DNA of 64,000 bases from Gammaproteobacteria bacterium (GCA_029882355.1 JAOUKV010000016.1:1-64000); one strand, 5' to 3'. Shown: positions 17,710-27,395, counted from the first letter of the stretch. Numbers and translations: made by a program. The notes: a model not told the origin generated them from the letters alone.

Positions 17710-19488
17710 ATGGAACATTTTAAAGATACCAGCAAGATCACTAATCAGGGTCTCGAAGCACGCATACAACTAGAAGAGATGCGTATGCTACATGGGGGCA
17801 TGGTGTTCTCTGCGCTGGCGACTATTGGCGTCAGTTCAATTATGTTCTTTGTGTTGCGTGGTCACGCTAACTCGACTGCTTCTCTGACAGTCTGGTTTGG
17901 TATCATGATGCTTATGGTGTTGTTGCGCGGCTGGGATACTTATTGCTTCAACCATGCACCGCTAGATGAGCAGATTAACAAGTCGTGGGGCAGACGTTTT
18001 CTTGTCGGTTCTACTTTTGTTGGATTCTGGTGGGGTATGTTGGCCTGGCTGGGTTATTCGACAGAAACTGAATATCAAACTTTGATCGGTGTCTGCATAG
18101 TCGCAATTGTCGGTGGTTCACTGGCAACATTAGCTTACCGTTTTAGAACTATTGTTTTTTTTATTATGCCAGCATTGGTATTGTTAGAGTTACGGCTTAT
18201 TTTTGATGATGGTGACTTTAACAAAGCGCTTTCCTATCTTCTGGCTGTTTTTATTTTATTTACCTTATCCACTTCTCTTCGTGCTTATAAAAATTCGAAT
18301 CAGAACGTCAGGTTACGCATAGAAGCTGATTTCAATGAAGAAGCGCTGCGTGATGCTAAAAACGAAGCCGAACAGGCAAATGCAGCCAAATCTATTTTTC
18401 TTTCAAATATGTCGCATGAACTCCGGACCCCTCTTCATGCAATTCTGGGTTATGCACAATTACTGGAATATGGGGAAGCACTTAGTGCGAAACAGGCCAG
18501 TAGTGTTGGCGAAATTAATAATGCAGGTAAACTTTTACTGGTGTTAGTGAATCAGATTCTGGATCTGGCGAGAATTGAGGAAGGAAACATAAGTGTCTCA
18601 ATGACGTCTATTTCACTAGATAAAATTATAAAAGAATGTAAATCGCTGGTTCAGCCATTAGCTGATGAAAAAAATATACATATAGATATTAAATGCAGCA
18701 CGGGTCAGGTGGATGCTGACTACACTCGGTTGAAGCAGGTGATTCTTAATCTGTTAACTAATGGTATCAAGTATAACCATAATAATGGCTCGGTAATTAT
18801 TGAGTGTTATGGTCTTGATAAGGCTAGAGTCAGGATTGATATCACCGATACCGGGTGTGGTGTATCCAAAGAGCAGCAAGCGCTTTTATTTAAACCATTT
18901 AGTCGTGTTGATCACGAGAATGAAATAGAAGGCACAGGTATTGGTCTTTCAATAGTTAAGCAACTTATAGAGAAGATGAATGGAACCGTTAATATTAAAA
19001 GTGATATCGGTAAAGGCAGTACCTTCTCAATTGAACTAAATAGTAATCTACCTAAGAATGTGGATGAGCATGTTGAAAAGAAAACATCTAACAATGTAAT
19101 TGTTCCCTTAGTACAGAAACAGAATGATGCGGAAATACTTGTTGTTGAAGACAGTCGACCCAATCTAAGGATGATTGAACATCAACTTGAAGTGTTGGGC
19201 TATAAGGCTGATTTGGCCACCGATGGAAAAGAAGCGCTCCAGTTATTCCGTAGTAACCAGTACGGGCTTATTATTACTGACTGTAATATGCCTAATATGG
19301 ATGGCTACAAATTAGCATCAATTATCAGAAATGAAGAAAATAGTAAGGTCGCCATTGTTGCACTAACTGCAGACGCTTATCCTGAAAGTGAAAAAAAATG
19401 TCTGGCTGCGGGTATGGATGCAAGATTAGTAAAACCTATGAATATTGAAATGCTTAAGGCAACTATTAATCAGTGGTTGAGTGATTAA
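17710..19488 (+). CDS. membrane hybrid sensor histidine kinase with receiver domain
   Basis: 592 residues. Residues about 30-200 hold six hydrophobic segments, so the sensor part is in the membrane with almost no periplasmic domain. A HisKA domain follows with phospho-acceptor His236 in SHELRTPLHAILGY. The HATPase_c domain has the N box (NLLTNGIKYN) and G boxes (DTGCG, GTGIGLS). The C-terminal receiver domain has phospho-acceptor Asp524 in IITDCNMPNMDGY and the usual Lys in RLVKP. No HPt domain is attached, so a separate HPt protein or output regulator is expected elsewhere. GTG at 17707 is an alternative start. Its end overlaps the convergent FecR gene by four bases. Confidence 0.92.
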   Translation: MEHFKDTSKITNQGLEARIQLEEMRMLHGGMVFSALATIGVSSIMFFVLRGHANSTASLTVWFGIMMLMVLLRGWDTYCFNHAPLDEQINKSWGRRFLVGSTFVGFWWGMLAWLGYSTETEYQTLIGVCIVAIVGGSLATLAYRFRTIVFFIMPALVLLELRLIFDDGDFNKALSYLLAVFILFTLSTSLRAYKNSNQNVRLRIEADFNEEALRDAKNEAEQANAAKSIFLSNMSHELRTPLHAILGYAQLLEYGEALSAKQASSVGEINNAGKLLLVLVNQILDLARIEEGNISVSMTSISLDKIIKECKSLVQPLADEKNIHIDIKCSTGQVDADYTRLKQVILNLLTNGIKYNHNNGSVIIECYGLDKARVRIDITDTGCGVSKEQQALLFKPFSRVDHENEIEGTGIGLSIVKQLIEKMNGTVNIKSDIGKGSTFSIELNSNLPKNVDEHVEKKTSNNVIVPLVQKQNDAEILVVEDSRPNLRMIEHQLEVLGYKADLATDGKEALQLFRSNQYGLIITDCNMPNMDGYKLASIIRNEENSKVAIVALTADAYPESEKKCLAAGMDARLVKPMNIEMLKATINQWLSD

Positions 19489-20177
19489 TATTCTCCGGGT
19501 GGGAAAGGGGTGACACGACCAACGAGTGCTTCAATAAGTTCGAGTTCATCATCATCGTGATTAAACATTTCGGCGAGCTGTATCCTCTCACCAGCTGGCG
19601 CATCTTTCAGAACGTAGCGTGGACTGTCGTGGTGCTTGGCCTCGATTTTTTCCTGACTCAGTGAATCTGTTTTAGAAGCTATTTCAACAGTGCCGTAACA
19701 GGTGCAGACATAGGTTTTATCGGCATCGGATTCTACGTAGATACCAGTACCTCGGATACCGATGGTCGCTACTACAGTATCCATTCTCAGTTTTTGTTTT
19801 GCTGAGCGTTTACCAAAGACAGATAATAGTTTTCCAGTGACCAGTCTCAAAGCTTGAATAAATAGTTCATTTCCCTGCATTTCCAGTCGACTGTTGTCAC
19901 GTAATATAAAAGCATCTTTACCAACGGCGAAAATAATTTTACTGTCCGCACCTGTTTCAATCACGGAGTGGGTGGTGATTAATGTATTCAGTGTTGCTAA
20001 TTTTCCATCAATAATGACTTTGCCTTCGAGATCATAAATTGATTTTCCTGGCAGCAGATTTGGTAGCTTTGCCATCGACCAGGCAGGCAATGCGATGCAG
20101 GTAGAACCAGCTATATAGAGTCCGCTGCTTAGTGCTTTTACCAATAGCTTGCGTCGTTGTTTATTGATAACGTCCAT
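19485..20177 (-). CDS. FecR-domain periplasmic protein
   Basis: 230 residues. The N-terminus has RRKLLVK before a hydrophobic stretch, resembling a Tat or Sec signal. Residues about 40-160 form a FecR domain: GKVIIDG, a strand LITTHSVIETGADSKIIF, then RMDTVVATIGIRGTGIYVESD. AAGGAGAG gives a good ribosome site. Known: FecR domains occur in sigma-factor signalling and also in many stand-alone secreted proteins that bind carbohydrate or cell wall. No sigma-factor or TonB gene is beside it, so an iron-signalling role is unsupported. A related protein is encoded at 43981. Confidence 0.85.
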   Translation of the reverse strand: MDVINKQRRKLLVKALSSGLYIAGSTCIALPAWSMAKLPNLLPGKSIYDLEGKVIIDGKLATLNTLITTHSVIETGADSKIIFAVGKDAFILRDNSRLEMQGNELFIQALRLVTGKLLSVFGKRSAKQKLRMDTVVATIGIRGTGIYVESDADKTYVCTCYGTVEIASKTDSLSQEKIEAKHHDSPRYVLKDAPAGERIQLAEMFNHDDDELELIEALVGRVTPFPPGEY

Positions 20178-20260
20178 GATCTCTCCTTTATAATGAACTG
20201 TGAGTCTAGCAGATTGTATAGATTCAGCTAGTCAAGGAATGCTCAGTAATATTTAGCTTA

Positions 20261-20626
20261 TTAATTTACCCATTCACGAGCATCTTCTATGTTTTTGAAC
20301 ATGCGACAGTCAAACCGATTGTGTTTCATTTCTTCACAATATTTTTCGACTAAAGAAATAAAGTTTGGCTGAATTATAAATATAGCTATTTTAAGTTTAC
20401 CTTTGGTATTGGCTATTATTTCATCAGTGTTGGCAAAAACAGATGTGTGAGAATCTTCTACTGAATGAACTGTTACTTCTGTAAAGTCATTAATGATGTA
20501 TTTAATATTTTTAAATTCAGGGTGTTCATGTAGTTTGAAATTAGAATTTAAAATTTCAACTGTACTTATCTCGCCTGTGAATTTTCGATATAGTCCGTCC
20601 GTCTCCCAGATGAGTGTGTGTGGCAT
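20261..20626 (-). CDS. conserved hypothetical protein, STAS/SpoIIAA-like size
   Basis: 121 residues, no signal or membrane segment. It starts MPHTLIWETDGLYRKFTGEIS, with alternating strands and helices and a central INDFTEVT segment, which resembles the SpoIIAA-like/STAS fold by pattern only. No phosphorylatable Ser motif is obvious. The ribosome site is weak. It sits upstream of and apart from the FecR gene on the same strand (83 bases), so they could share a transcript. Function unknown. Confidence 0.6.
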   Translation of the reverse strand: MPHTLIWETDGLYRKFTGEISTVEILNSNFKLHEHPEFKNIKYIINDFTEVTVHSVEDSHTSVFANTDEIIANTKGKLKIAIFIIQPNFISLVEKYCEEMKHNRFDCRMFKNIEDAREWVN

Positions 20627-20752
20627 GAGATATTACTCTAAGTAAAAAAGGCAGCATTTGATCTCAATTGCCTAGATGATACAGTAGAAAGGGTCGTGGA
20701 ATTTCTTACAATATGTAAGCCTTTAGCTTTAATGTTTTACTATCAGGCCAAT

Positions 20753-20786
20753 AAAAAAGCCCGGCTGCTAGCAGCCGGGCTTTTTT
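20753..20786 (-). terminator. rho-independent terminator of the DUF1015 gene
   Basis: A perfect GC-rich hairpin (arms AGCCCGGCTGC / GCAGCCGGGCT) flanked by A and T runs on both sides, so it can act in both directions. It lies 23 bases after the stop of the minus-strand gene at 20809. Confidence 0.9.
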
Positions 20787-20808
20787 TATTTTTTTAGGTA
20801 TGACGGTA

Positions 20809-22032
20809 CTAATCGAGTACGTGTGAAACCAGGCCATCCGCCAGCTTGGGTTCAAACCAGGTTGATTTCGGTGGCATCACTTCGTTGGCATCGGCTACAT
20901 CCATCAAAGCTTCCATACGTGTAGGGAACAGTGAAAAGGCTATCGCCATTTCACCACTGTTGACGCGCTTTTCAAGTTCACCCAGGCCGCGAATGCCGCC
21001 GACAAAGTCGATGCGGTTGTCGGTGCGTGGGTCTGAAATGCCCAGTGCAGGTTCGATTAAATTATCGGCCAGTAAACTAACATCCAGTGATTTAACAGGA
21101 TCGTTAGGAATTAAATCAGCATTGATGTTTAAACGATACCACTGACCATCAACATACATACCGAACTCGGTAGGCTTGTTGGGTGAAACCGCGGCATTTT
21201 CTGCATTAACTTCAAACTTTCCTTCGAGTTTTTTCAGTAGTTCTTCTTTGCTTAAACCGTTCAGGTCTTTAACAACGCGGTTGTAGTCCAGAATTTTCAT
21301 CTGGTTGTGCGGGTAGATCACTGACAGGAAGTAGTCGCTGTTCTGGTTGCCGTCGCCGCCCTTGGTTTTGGCAATGCGTGAAGCAGAAGCAGAACGATGA
21401 TGACCGTCGGCGATGTAAATCGCGTTCATGGCATCGAAGCCGGCGCTGATTTTGGCGATGGTGTCGTCGTCGTTGATTACCCAGAATGTGTGCTGTACGC
21501 CATCGTCGGCGGTGACATCTACCAACGGATCGGTTTTAGCGACATCAGCCAGTATGGTGTCCATGTCTTCCTGTGAACGGTAAGTCAGTAACACCGGGCC
21601 TGTCTGAGCATTCAGTGCTTCGATCTGGCGAACGCGATCATCTTCTTTTGCAGGACGGGTGTACTCGTGTTTGCGAATGCGGTTGGTGTCGTAATCAGCG
21701 ACCGAGGCCGCTGCAACCAGACCAATCTGTGAGTGGCCATTCATAATCAGGCGGTAGGCGTAGTAGCAGTCTTTGTCTTCACGAATCAGGATGCCTTCGT
21801 CCAGCATTTTTTGCAGGTTCTCGGCAGATTTGGCATAAACCGCAGGATCGTAGGGATCGGTGTCTTCAGGAAGGTCGATCTCAGCCTTGGAGATATGCAG
21901 AAAACTCCAGGGTTTGCCATTGGCGCGTTCGCGCGCTTCAGCGGAATTCAGTACATCATAAGGAGGCGCGACAACTTCTTCTGCGCGTTCTGGAACAGGG
22001 CGTAAACCGGCAAATGGACGAATTAATGGCAT
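20809..22032 (-). CDS. DUF1015 family protein
   Basis: 407 residues, cytoplasmic. The start MPLIRPFAGLRPVPE...VVAPPYDVL and the central YIADGHHRSASAS block are hallmarks of DUF1015, a widespread family without an established function. The conserved GHHR motif looks like a catalytic or metal/phosphate site. Length is normal for the family. The gene has its own strong terminator and is divergent from trhP, with 119 bases between the starts, so the promoters lie back to back. Confidence 0.9.
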   Translation of the reverse strand: MPLIRPFAGLRPVPERAEEVVAPPYDVLNSAEARERANGKPWSFLHISKAEIDLPEDTDPYDPAVYAKSAENLQKMLDEGILIREDKDCYYAYRLIMNGHSQIGLVAAASVADYDTNRIRKHEYTRPAKEDDRVRQIEALNAQTGPVLLTYRSQEDMDTILADVAKTDPLVDVTADDGVQHTFWVINDDDTIAKISAGFDAMNAIYIADGHHRSASASRIAKTKGGDGNQNSDYFLSVIYPHNQMKILDYNRVVKDLNGLSKEELLKKLEGKFEVNAENAAVSPNKPTEFGMYVDGQWYRLNINADLIPNDPVKSLDVSLLADNLIEPALGISDPRTDNRIDFVGGIRGLGELEKRVNSGEMAIAFSLFPTRMEALMDVADANEVMPPKSTWFEPKLADGLVSHVLD

Positions 22033-22135
22033 GACTCTATCTTTGTAAGTTATCAGGAAGGCGAATTATACAGTGAAGCAGTGAATGATGGCAGGCATAT
22101 CCACATGGCCTGCATGCGCTTTCGGAGGGTTCTGG

Positions 22136-22144
22136 TGATAGAAT
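22136..22144 (+). promoter_or_regulatory. extended -10 box of trhP
   Basis: TGATAGAAT, an extended -10, followed by GCGCGCC and then ATG at 22152. The predicted +1 is 22151, one base before the start codon, the same geometry as at the rlhA-like gene. Confidence 0.5.
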
Positions 22145-22151
22145 GCGCGCC

Positions 22152-23513
22152 ATGAACACAGCCACGAAAAAAACAGAACTACTTAGCCCGGCGGGCACCA
22201 TTCGGAATATGCGTTATGCCTTCGCCTACGGTGCGGATGCGGTTTATGCCGGCCAGCCTCGTTACAGCCTGCGCGTGCGCAATAATGACTTTAAAGATGA
22301 GAATCTCGCCATCGGCATTCAGGAAGCACACGATCTCGGTAAGAAGTTTTTCCTGACTTCCAACCTGATGCCGCACAACAGCAAGGTGAAAACCTATCTG
22401 GAGCATCTGGCACCGGTGATCGAAATGAAACCGGATGCGCTGATTATGGCTGACCCCGGTTTGATTATGATGGTGCGCGAAAAATGGCCGGAGATGCCGG
22501 TGCATCTTTCGGTGCAGGCCAATACGGTGAATTATGCGGCGGTGAAATTCTGGCAGCGTGAAGGCATCGAGCGCATTATTTTATCGCGTGAGTTGTCGCT
22601 GAATGAAGTCGCCGAGATTCGCCAGGAATGCCCCGACGTTGAGCTGGAAGTATTTGTTCACGGTGCCTTGTGCATCGCTTATTCTGGACGCTGTTTGCTC
22701 TCGGGTTATTTCAATCACCGTGATCCAAATCAGGGTACCTGTACTAATTCCTGTCGCTGGGATTACAAAGCCACGCCCGCCGAAGAAAATGCCGAAGGCG
22801 TTTATAAGCCTGCTGCATCATCCTGTGGCACGGGCTGTGCGCCTGAAATGAGTTCATCTGAAATTGGCGATGGCGTTCGCACCCAGGGCGCAGATGAAGT
22901 TTATTTGCTGGAAGAAAAAGGTCGTCCCGGTGAGCAGATGCCGATTATGGAAGACGAGCACGGCACCTATATTATGAACTCCAAAGATTTGCGTGCAATC
23001 GAGCATGTGAAAAAGCTGGTTGATATTGGTGTTGATTGTCTGAAAATCGAGGGCCGTACCAAATCACATTATTATGTGGCGCGTACCACGCAGGCTTATC
23101 GTTTAGCGATTGATGCGGCTGAGCGCGGTGAAGAATTTAATCCGGCCTTGCTGGGTGATCTGGAAAATCTGGCCAACCGTGGTTATACCGACGGTTTCTT
23201 CGAGCGTCATCATACCCACGATTACCAGAATTATATGGATAGCCATTCGAAGAGTCGTCAGCAGAATTTTGTCGGTGAGGTTTTGTCCTATGATGCGGCT
23301 ACCGGTATCGCCGAGATCGACGTGAAAAATAAATTCAGCGTTGGCGACAAACTGGAGTTAGTCACGCCGCAGGGCAATCGCGACATCGTGGTTGAAAAAA
23401 TGCAAGACCAGTATGGCAAACAAATGGAATCAGCTTTGGGCAGCGGTTATTTTGTGAAGATGCAGTTACCCGAAGGCACCACCGAGAAGTGTTTGCTGGC
23501 ACGCTATATTTAA
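22152..23513 (+). CDS. trhP: tRNA hydroxylation protein TrhP (U32 family)
   Basis: 453 residues, matching the length of E. coli TrhP (YegQ). The N-terminus KTELLSPAGTIRNMRYAFAY and the Cys block C174, C181, C197 and C201 (HGALC, GRC, GTCTNSC) are nearly as in the E. coli protein. Known role: prephenate-dependent hydroxylation of U34 in certain tRNAs to 5-hydroxyuridine, the first step to cmo5U or mo5U. A short insertion after the Cys block (about 215-265, with CGTGC) carries extra Cys. ATG at 22143 is an alternative start. The downstream gene begins one base after its stop. Confidence 0.93.
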   Translation: MNTATKKTELLSPAGTIRNMRYAFAYGADAVYAGQPRYSLRVRNNDFKDENLAIGIQEAHDLGKKFFLTSNLMPHNSKVKTYLEHLAPVIEMKPDALIMADPGLIMMVREKWPEMPVHLSVQANTVNYAAVKFWQREGIERIILSRELSLNEVAEIRQECPDVELEVFVHGALCIAYSGRCLLSGYFNHRDPNQGTCTNSCRWDYKATPAEENAEGVYKPAASSCGTGCAPEMSSSEIGDGVRTQGADEVYLLEEKGRPGEQMPIMEDEHGTYIMNSKDLRAIEHVKKLVDIGVDCLKIEGRTKSHYYVARTTQAYRLAIDAAERGEEFNPALLGDLENLANRGYTDGFFERHHTHDYQNYMDSHSKSRQQNFVGEVLSYDAATGIAEIDVKNKFSVGDKLELVTPQGNRDIVVEKMQDQYGKQMESALGSGYFVKMQLPEGTTEKCLLARYI

Positions 23514-23514
23514 T

Positions 23515-24039
23515 ATGCTTTGGTTAATTTTTTCTGCGGCACTGACGACACAAGCCTTAGCGCCATTATCGGTAGTAAATGAACAGCTGATCATCGAGTT
23601 CAAACCGCGTAGTCCGGATCAAATGGCTTCGTTTTATGAAGCGCGTGGTTTTCCCAAAGTGATGCGCGATATTCTCAGAAAACAGTGTTACATCACCGTC
23701 GGTATCACCAATACCAGTCAGCAAAAAATCTGGCTGGATCTGGCTGACTGGAAATTTAGTGCTAACGGTAAAAAGCTCGAACGCCAGCATCGTGACCATT
23801 GGAAACAACGCTGGCAGGACATGGGTATGCCACTGCGTCATCAATCCACTTTTCGCTGGACTTTAATTCCCGAGGCACTGGATTATTTACCCGGCGAACA
23901 TGAGGGCGGCAATCTGGTATTGCCATTCAGTAAAGAACAAATAACCCTGGATGCCGTTTTTGCCACTGGTGAAAACAAACAGGGCAAGCCGATCCATATT
24001 CATTATGATCAAATTTATTGCGCCGAGGATTCACCATGA
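23515..24039 (+). CDS. exported protein of unknown function
   Basis: 174 residues with a short N-terminal hydrophobic segment (MLWLIFSAALTTQALA) that looks like a signal peptide. The mature part has strands IIEFKPRS and CYITVGITNTS plus a Trp-rich charged middle, like a small beta-sandwich. It starts one base after trhP stops and its own stop overlaps the TlpA-type gene by four bases (ATGA). The three genes therefore form an operon. No family recognised; the context suggests a periplasmic partner of the thioredoxin. Confidence 0.65.
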   Translation: MLWLIFSAALTTQALAPLSVVNEQLIIEFKPRSPDQMASFYEARGFPKVMRDILRKQCYITVGITNTSQQKIWLDLADWKFSANGKKLERQHRDHWKQRWQDMGMPLRHQSTFRWTLIPEALDYLPGEHEGGNLVLPFSKEQITLDAVFATGENKQGKPIHIHYDQIYCAEDSP

Positions 24040-24581
24040 GTCGTTCGATTTTAATCAGTGTGCAAAGTTTTTTTTTGATGCTGGGCTTGCTGATGGTTTT
24101 AATGCCAGACAATGCGGCGGCCAAAGAAATCAAACTACCTTTTGGTATTCGTGAATACAATATTGGCCTGGCGCCCAATTTCAAACTGGCAGATATAGAC
24201 GGTGAAATGTTTGATCTTAAAAGTACCCGTGGCCGTTGGGTGTTCCTGCATTTCTGGGCTAGCTGGTGTGGTCCCTGTCGTGAGGAGATGCCGACCATTC
24301 AGGCTTTATCAGAAACCATCGATGAAGATAAATTACATTTTGTTCTGGTGAATGCAGCAGAAGATGAAGATACGATCTTTAAGTTTTTGGGAGTGGTTGC
24401 ACCCAATCTGACCAGTATGATGGATGCGGATGGACAGATCACCGAAATATGGAAACCGCGTGGTCTGCCAACAACTTTTCTAATTGATCCAGAAGGTAGG
24501 GTTCGCTATCAGGCCATTGGTGGTCGGGAGTGGGGGCTTCCGGTTTATCGTCAATTTGTGCAGTCATTAATCAGTCCATAA
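24036..24581 (+). CDS. periplasmic TlpA-type thioredoxin
   Basis: 181 residues from the ATG at 24036, which overlaps the upstream stop; an in-frame TTG at 24018 is less likely. A signal peptide ends near NAAA|KEI. The active site is WCGPC (Cys78, Cys81) in HFWASWCGPCREEMP, with the cis-Pro in GLPTTFLIDPEG. A TlpA/ResA-like disulfide reductase of the periplasm is the best call. It is the last gene of the trhP run. Confidence 0.88.
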   Translation: MSRSILISVQSFFLMLGLLMVLMPDNAAAKEIKLPFGIREYNIGLAPNFKLADIDGEMFDLKSTRGRWVFLHFWASWCGPCREEMPTIQALSETIDEDKLHFVLVNAAEDEDTIFKFLGVVAPNLTSMMDADGQITEIWKPRGLPTTFLIDPEGRVRYQAIGGREWGLPVYRQFVQSLISP

Positions 24582-24666
24582 AATCTAAATTGTAATTTTT
24601 GATCTGGAAGACTTTTATCACGTATCTATTCAGGTACACTCAAAGCATTGAGAGGGAGGAATGCTT

Positions 24667-27108
24667 ATGCCGTTATCTGAAACCGTTCTCATTATTATGG
24701 CCTTACTGGCAACCGGTATTGTTGCTTCGGGTGTGTTTCGAAAACTACCCATTCCCTACACCGTTATTCTCATCGTCATCGGTATTGCGCTAGCGCGTTT
24801 GTCCGAAGTCTGGCACCCGCTGGAACCGTTACAACATTTTCATCTAACACCTGATCTGGTGTTGTTTATTTTTCTACCTGCGCTGATTTTTGAATCAGGT
24901 CTTAATTTAAATTCGCGACAATTAATTAAAGATATGGCACCGGTGCTGACGCTGGCAGTACCGGCTTTGTTGATTTCAACCGGACTGGTCGGTGTGGGTT
25001 TGTGGTTGTTCCTGCCGTCGATTGATTTAATGGTGGCTTTGTTGTTCGGCGCCCTGATTTCAGCCACCGACCCGGTGGCAGTGATTTCCCTGTTTAAAGA
25101 GCTGGGTACCCCCGAGCGTTTGACCGTGATGGTCGAAGGCGAGTCTTTATTGAATGATGCTACCGCGATTGTGGTGGTGACTATTTTGCTGGGACTGTAT
25201 GCCGCATCACCCGACAGTGGTTGGGAAGTTGCAGGTACCGCGGTGAGTCAGTTTCTGTTTGTGTTTTTTGGCGGTGCTTTAGTGGGCGCTGTATTTGGTC
25301 TGGTCATCAGCTGGATGATGACACGTTTTGCTCATGAATCCAGCTCGGTTCTTATTCTGTCGCTGGTACTGGCCTATGTTTCGTTTGTGGTGGCTGAACA
25401 CGAGTTACATGTGTCCGGAGTGATGGCAGTAGTGGCCTGCGCGATTGTATTTGGAATTTTTGGTATGCCCAGGCTGTCACGAGAATCAGTCGAGCTGATG
25501 CATGAAACCTGGGAATTTATTGCACATATCTGCAACACACTGCTTTTTTTGTTTGTCGGTATGCTGGTCGATTTTGGCAGTTTAGTTGGTGATATTTGGT
25601 ACATCCTGTTAGCCGTTATTCTGGTGCAGGCAAGCCGGGCAGCGCTGGTTTATAGCTCAGTACCGTTGGTAGAAAAAGTTTTCAAGTTGCCCCATGTCAC
25701 ACTCGGCGAACGGCACATTATGTTCTGGGGTGGTCTCAAGGGCGGTCTGGCGATTGCTATTGTATTGTCACTGCCAGTCGACTTGCCGGGGCGTGAGCTG
25801 TTGATTCATCTAACGTTGGGCGTGGTCTTGTTTACCATGCTGGTGAATGCCCCTACCATTCGGCCACTGATTAGAAAGCTGGGTATCGATAAGTTGAGTG
25901 CTGATGAACTGGCTGAGCTTAAGCGCAGCATTATTGGTGCCAGAGGTGAAGTGGACAGTATTCTTGACCGCTTTAGAAAATCCGGTTTGTTGAGCAAGGC
26001 CGGGCATCATATGGTGAAGGATGAGACTAACGGCATCCTAAACCAATGGTTGCCGGAGGTAATCGGTGATGATGAGTACCGGCACAACCGTTTGAACGCA
26101 CTCAATGCCGAGGCGCAGGAGATGGACGATTTATTCAAAGCAGGGGTATTGAATCAATATTCCTATCTTGATTTGCGCAACGAGATTATGCGCAAGCGTG
26201 ATCATATTGTGACCGAGCATCGTGTCAGTGAGAGAAGAGCATCGGTTCGGCAGAATAATATTTTTGTTCGCTTTGAGGATGCGCTGGTAAAATGGTTACG
26301 TGAAAAAGACTGGGCCGTGTGCTTTCTTTCGCATTACCAGAATCGTCGTTTATCAAGTCATTTAATGCGAGATATCTCCCGCATACTGATGGCCGAAGCA
26401 GCTTTAAAAAACGTACATGCTGACCCCAGCATTAGTGCTGAACATCGGCAAAAGATTGAATCAAATTACTCGCAGCTACTTGATTATTTTCGTGAGCATA
26501 TTTCAGATACGCGTAATTCATTCCCCGAGTTTTTTGAGCGCTTTGAAACTAGCTTGTGCGCTAAATCGGCATTGGTCGCAGCATTACACGATATTGAAGA
26601 GGCGTACCATCGCGGCAGTCTCACTACCAAGGTTTATGTTTATCTCGAAGAACGCATTCATTATGCCATTGATGAAATCAGACCGATTACTGAACCGGTG
26701 CAGGAGTTACCAGCGAGAGATCTGATTACATTGATTCCTTTGTTTTCAGGCTTGCCTGAAGTTGCACTGGATAAAATTGCACAGCGGGCAACGACGGTAA
26801 ATTATCTCGAAGGTGACACTATCATAGGTACAGGCGATCATGGCGATGCCCTGTACGTGATTGCGCGTGGCAGACTTGAAGCCTTGTTGAAGCACGGGGA
26901 TGAGGAAACCAGGCTGGGCGAACTGGGCGCAGGTGATTTTTTTGGTGAAATGGCATTGTTGGGTGATAGTGTCCGCAAGGCGGATGTTCGCGCCATCAGC
27001 TCGTGTTCGTTGTTACGCATCAACAGTAAGGATGTGATGGAAGTCGCACATCAGCACCCTGAAATTTCTGGGCGGCTGGAAAAGGCTAAAGCGGAACGCT
27101 CTATCTGA
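24667..27108 (+). CDS. NhaP-type Na+(K+)/H+ antiporter with cyclic-nucleotide-binding domain
   Basis: 813 residues. The start at 24667 is preferred over 24661 because GGGAGGA is then about eight bases upstream. Residues 1-400 form the CPA1 antiporter core with about 12 helices and the conserved SATDPVAVISLF and EGESLLNDATAIV motifs, including the ion-binding Asn-Asp. A helical cytoplasmic region (about 410-690) follows. The end is a cNMP-binding domain with GDFFGEMALLGDSVRKADVRA. Known: related antiporters exchange Na+ or K+ for H+. The attached domain suggests gating by cAMP or cGMP, though binding is not proven by sequence. Confidence 0.9.
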   Translation: MPLSETVLIIMALLATGIVASGVFRKLPIPYTVILIVIGIALARLSEVWHPLEPLQHFHLTPDLVLFIFLPALIFESGLNLNSRQLIKDMAPVLTLAVPALLISTGLVGVGLWLFLPSIDLMVALLFGALISATDPVAVISLFKELGTPERLTVMVEGESLLNDATAIVVVTILLGLYAASPDSGWEVAGTAVSQFLFVFFGGALVGAVFGLVISWMMTRFAHESSSVLILSLVLAYVSFVVAEHELHVSGVMAVVACAIVFGIFGMPRLSRESVELMHETWEFIAHICNTLLFLFVGMLVDFGSLVGDIWYILLAVILVQASRAALVYSSVPLVEKVFKLPHVTLGERHIMFWGGLKGGLAIAIVLSLPVDLPGRELLIHLTLGVVLFTMLVNAPTIRPLIRKLGIDKLSADELAELKRSIIGARGEVDSILDRFRKSGLLSKAGHHMVKDETNGILNQWLPEVIGDDEYRHNRLNALNAEAQEMDDLFKAGVLNQYSYLDLRNEIMRKRDHIVTEHRVSERRASVRQNNIFVRFEDALVKWLREKDWAVCFLSHYQNRRLSSHLMRDISRILMAEAALKNVHADPSISAEHRQKIESNYSQLLDYFREHISDTRNSFPEFFERFETSLCAKSALVAALHDIEEAYHRGSLTTKVYVYLEERIHYAIDEIRPITEPVQELPARDLITLIPLFSGLPEVALDKIAQRATTVNYLEGDTIIGTGDHGDALYVIARGRLEALLKHGDEETRLGELGAGDFFGEMALLGDSVRKADVRAISSCSLLRINSKDVMEVAHQHPEISGRLEKAKAERSI

Positions 27109-27161
27109 GAAAGATAACTCAAAATGATTTAAATATGTGAAGAAGTTGTTTTATGTTAAAG

Positions 27162-27190
27162 ATTAATGTATATATTAACAATTAATGTAT
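27162..27190 (+). promoter_or_regulatory. AT-rich operator-like element, copy 1
   Basis: 29 bases differing at only three positions from 32912-32940. Both lie upstream of an MmpA-like HTH gene. The core here is TTAATGTATATATTAA, one change from a perfect palindrome. A likely operator for autoregulation. Confidence 0.5.
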
Positions 27191-27215
27191 AGGTTAATAT
27201 TCAGGGGGGGTTTTT

Positions 27216-27395
27216 ATGATGTGCCAGCATTTTTTATCCAGACTGGAATATTGGGTTCGTGCTAACCAGGTTGCGTGGGCAGAGATCGTTATGCAGAAAT
27301 CGTGGATACGGAGTTTACGACTGGCGAAAAACCTAAAGGGTGTCGATATGGCGAAGCGCATGGGTGTGAGTCCGGCACGAATCTCGCTTATATAA
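27216..27395 (+). pseudogene. truncated MmpA-like helix-turn-helix protein
   Basis: 59 codons from the ATG at 27216 to TAA at 27393. The product matches residues 2-59 of the intact protein at 32960 with 42 of 58 identities, including the exact block MGVSPARIS in the recognition region, and stops right after it. The downstream half, with the conserved ALDCEFVYAVIP ending, is missing. It also keeps the operator-like element of the intact copy. It is the left marker of a region holding the cd1-type protein and its neighbours. From there to 27550 I see nothing else. Confidence 0.75.
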
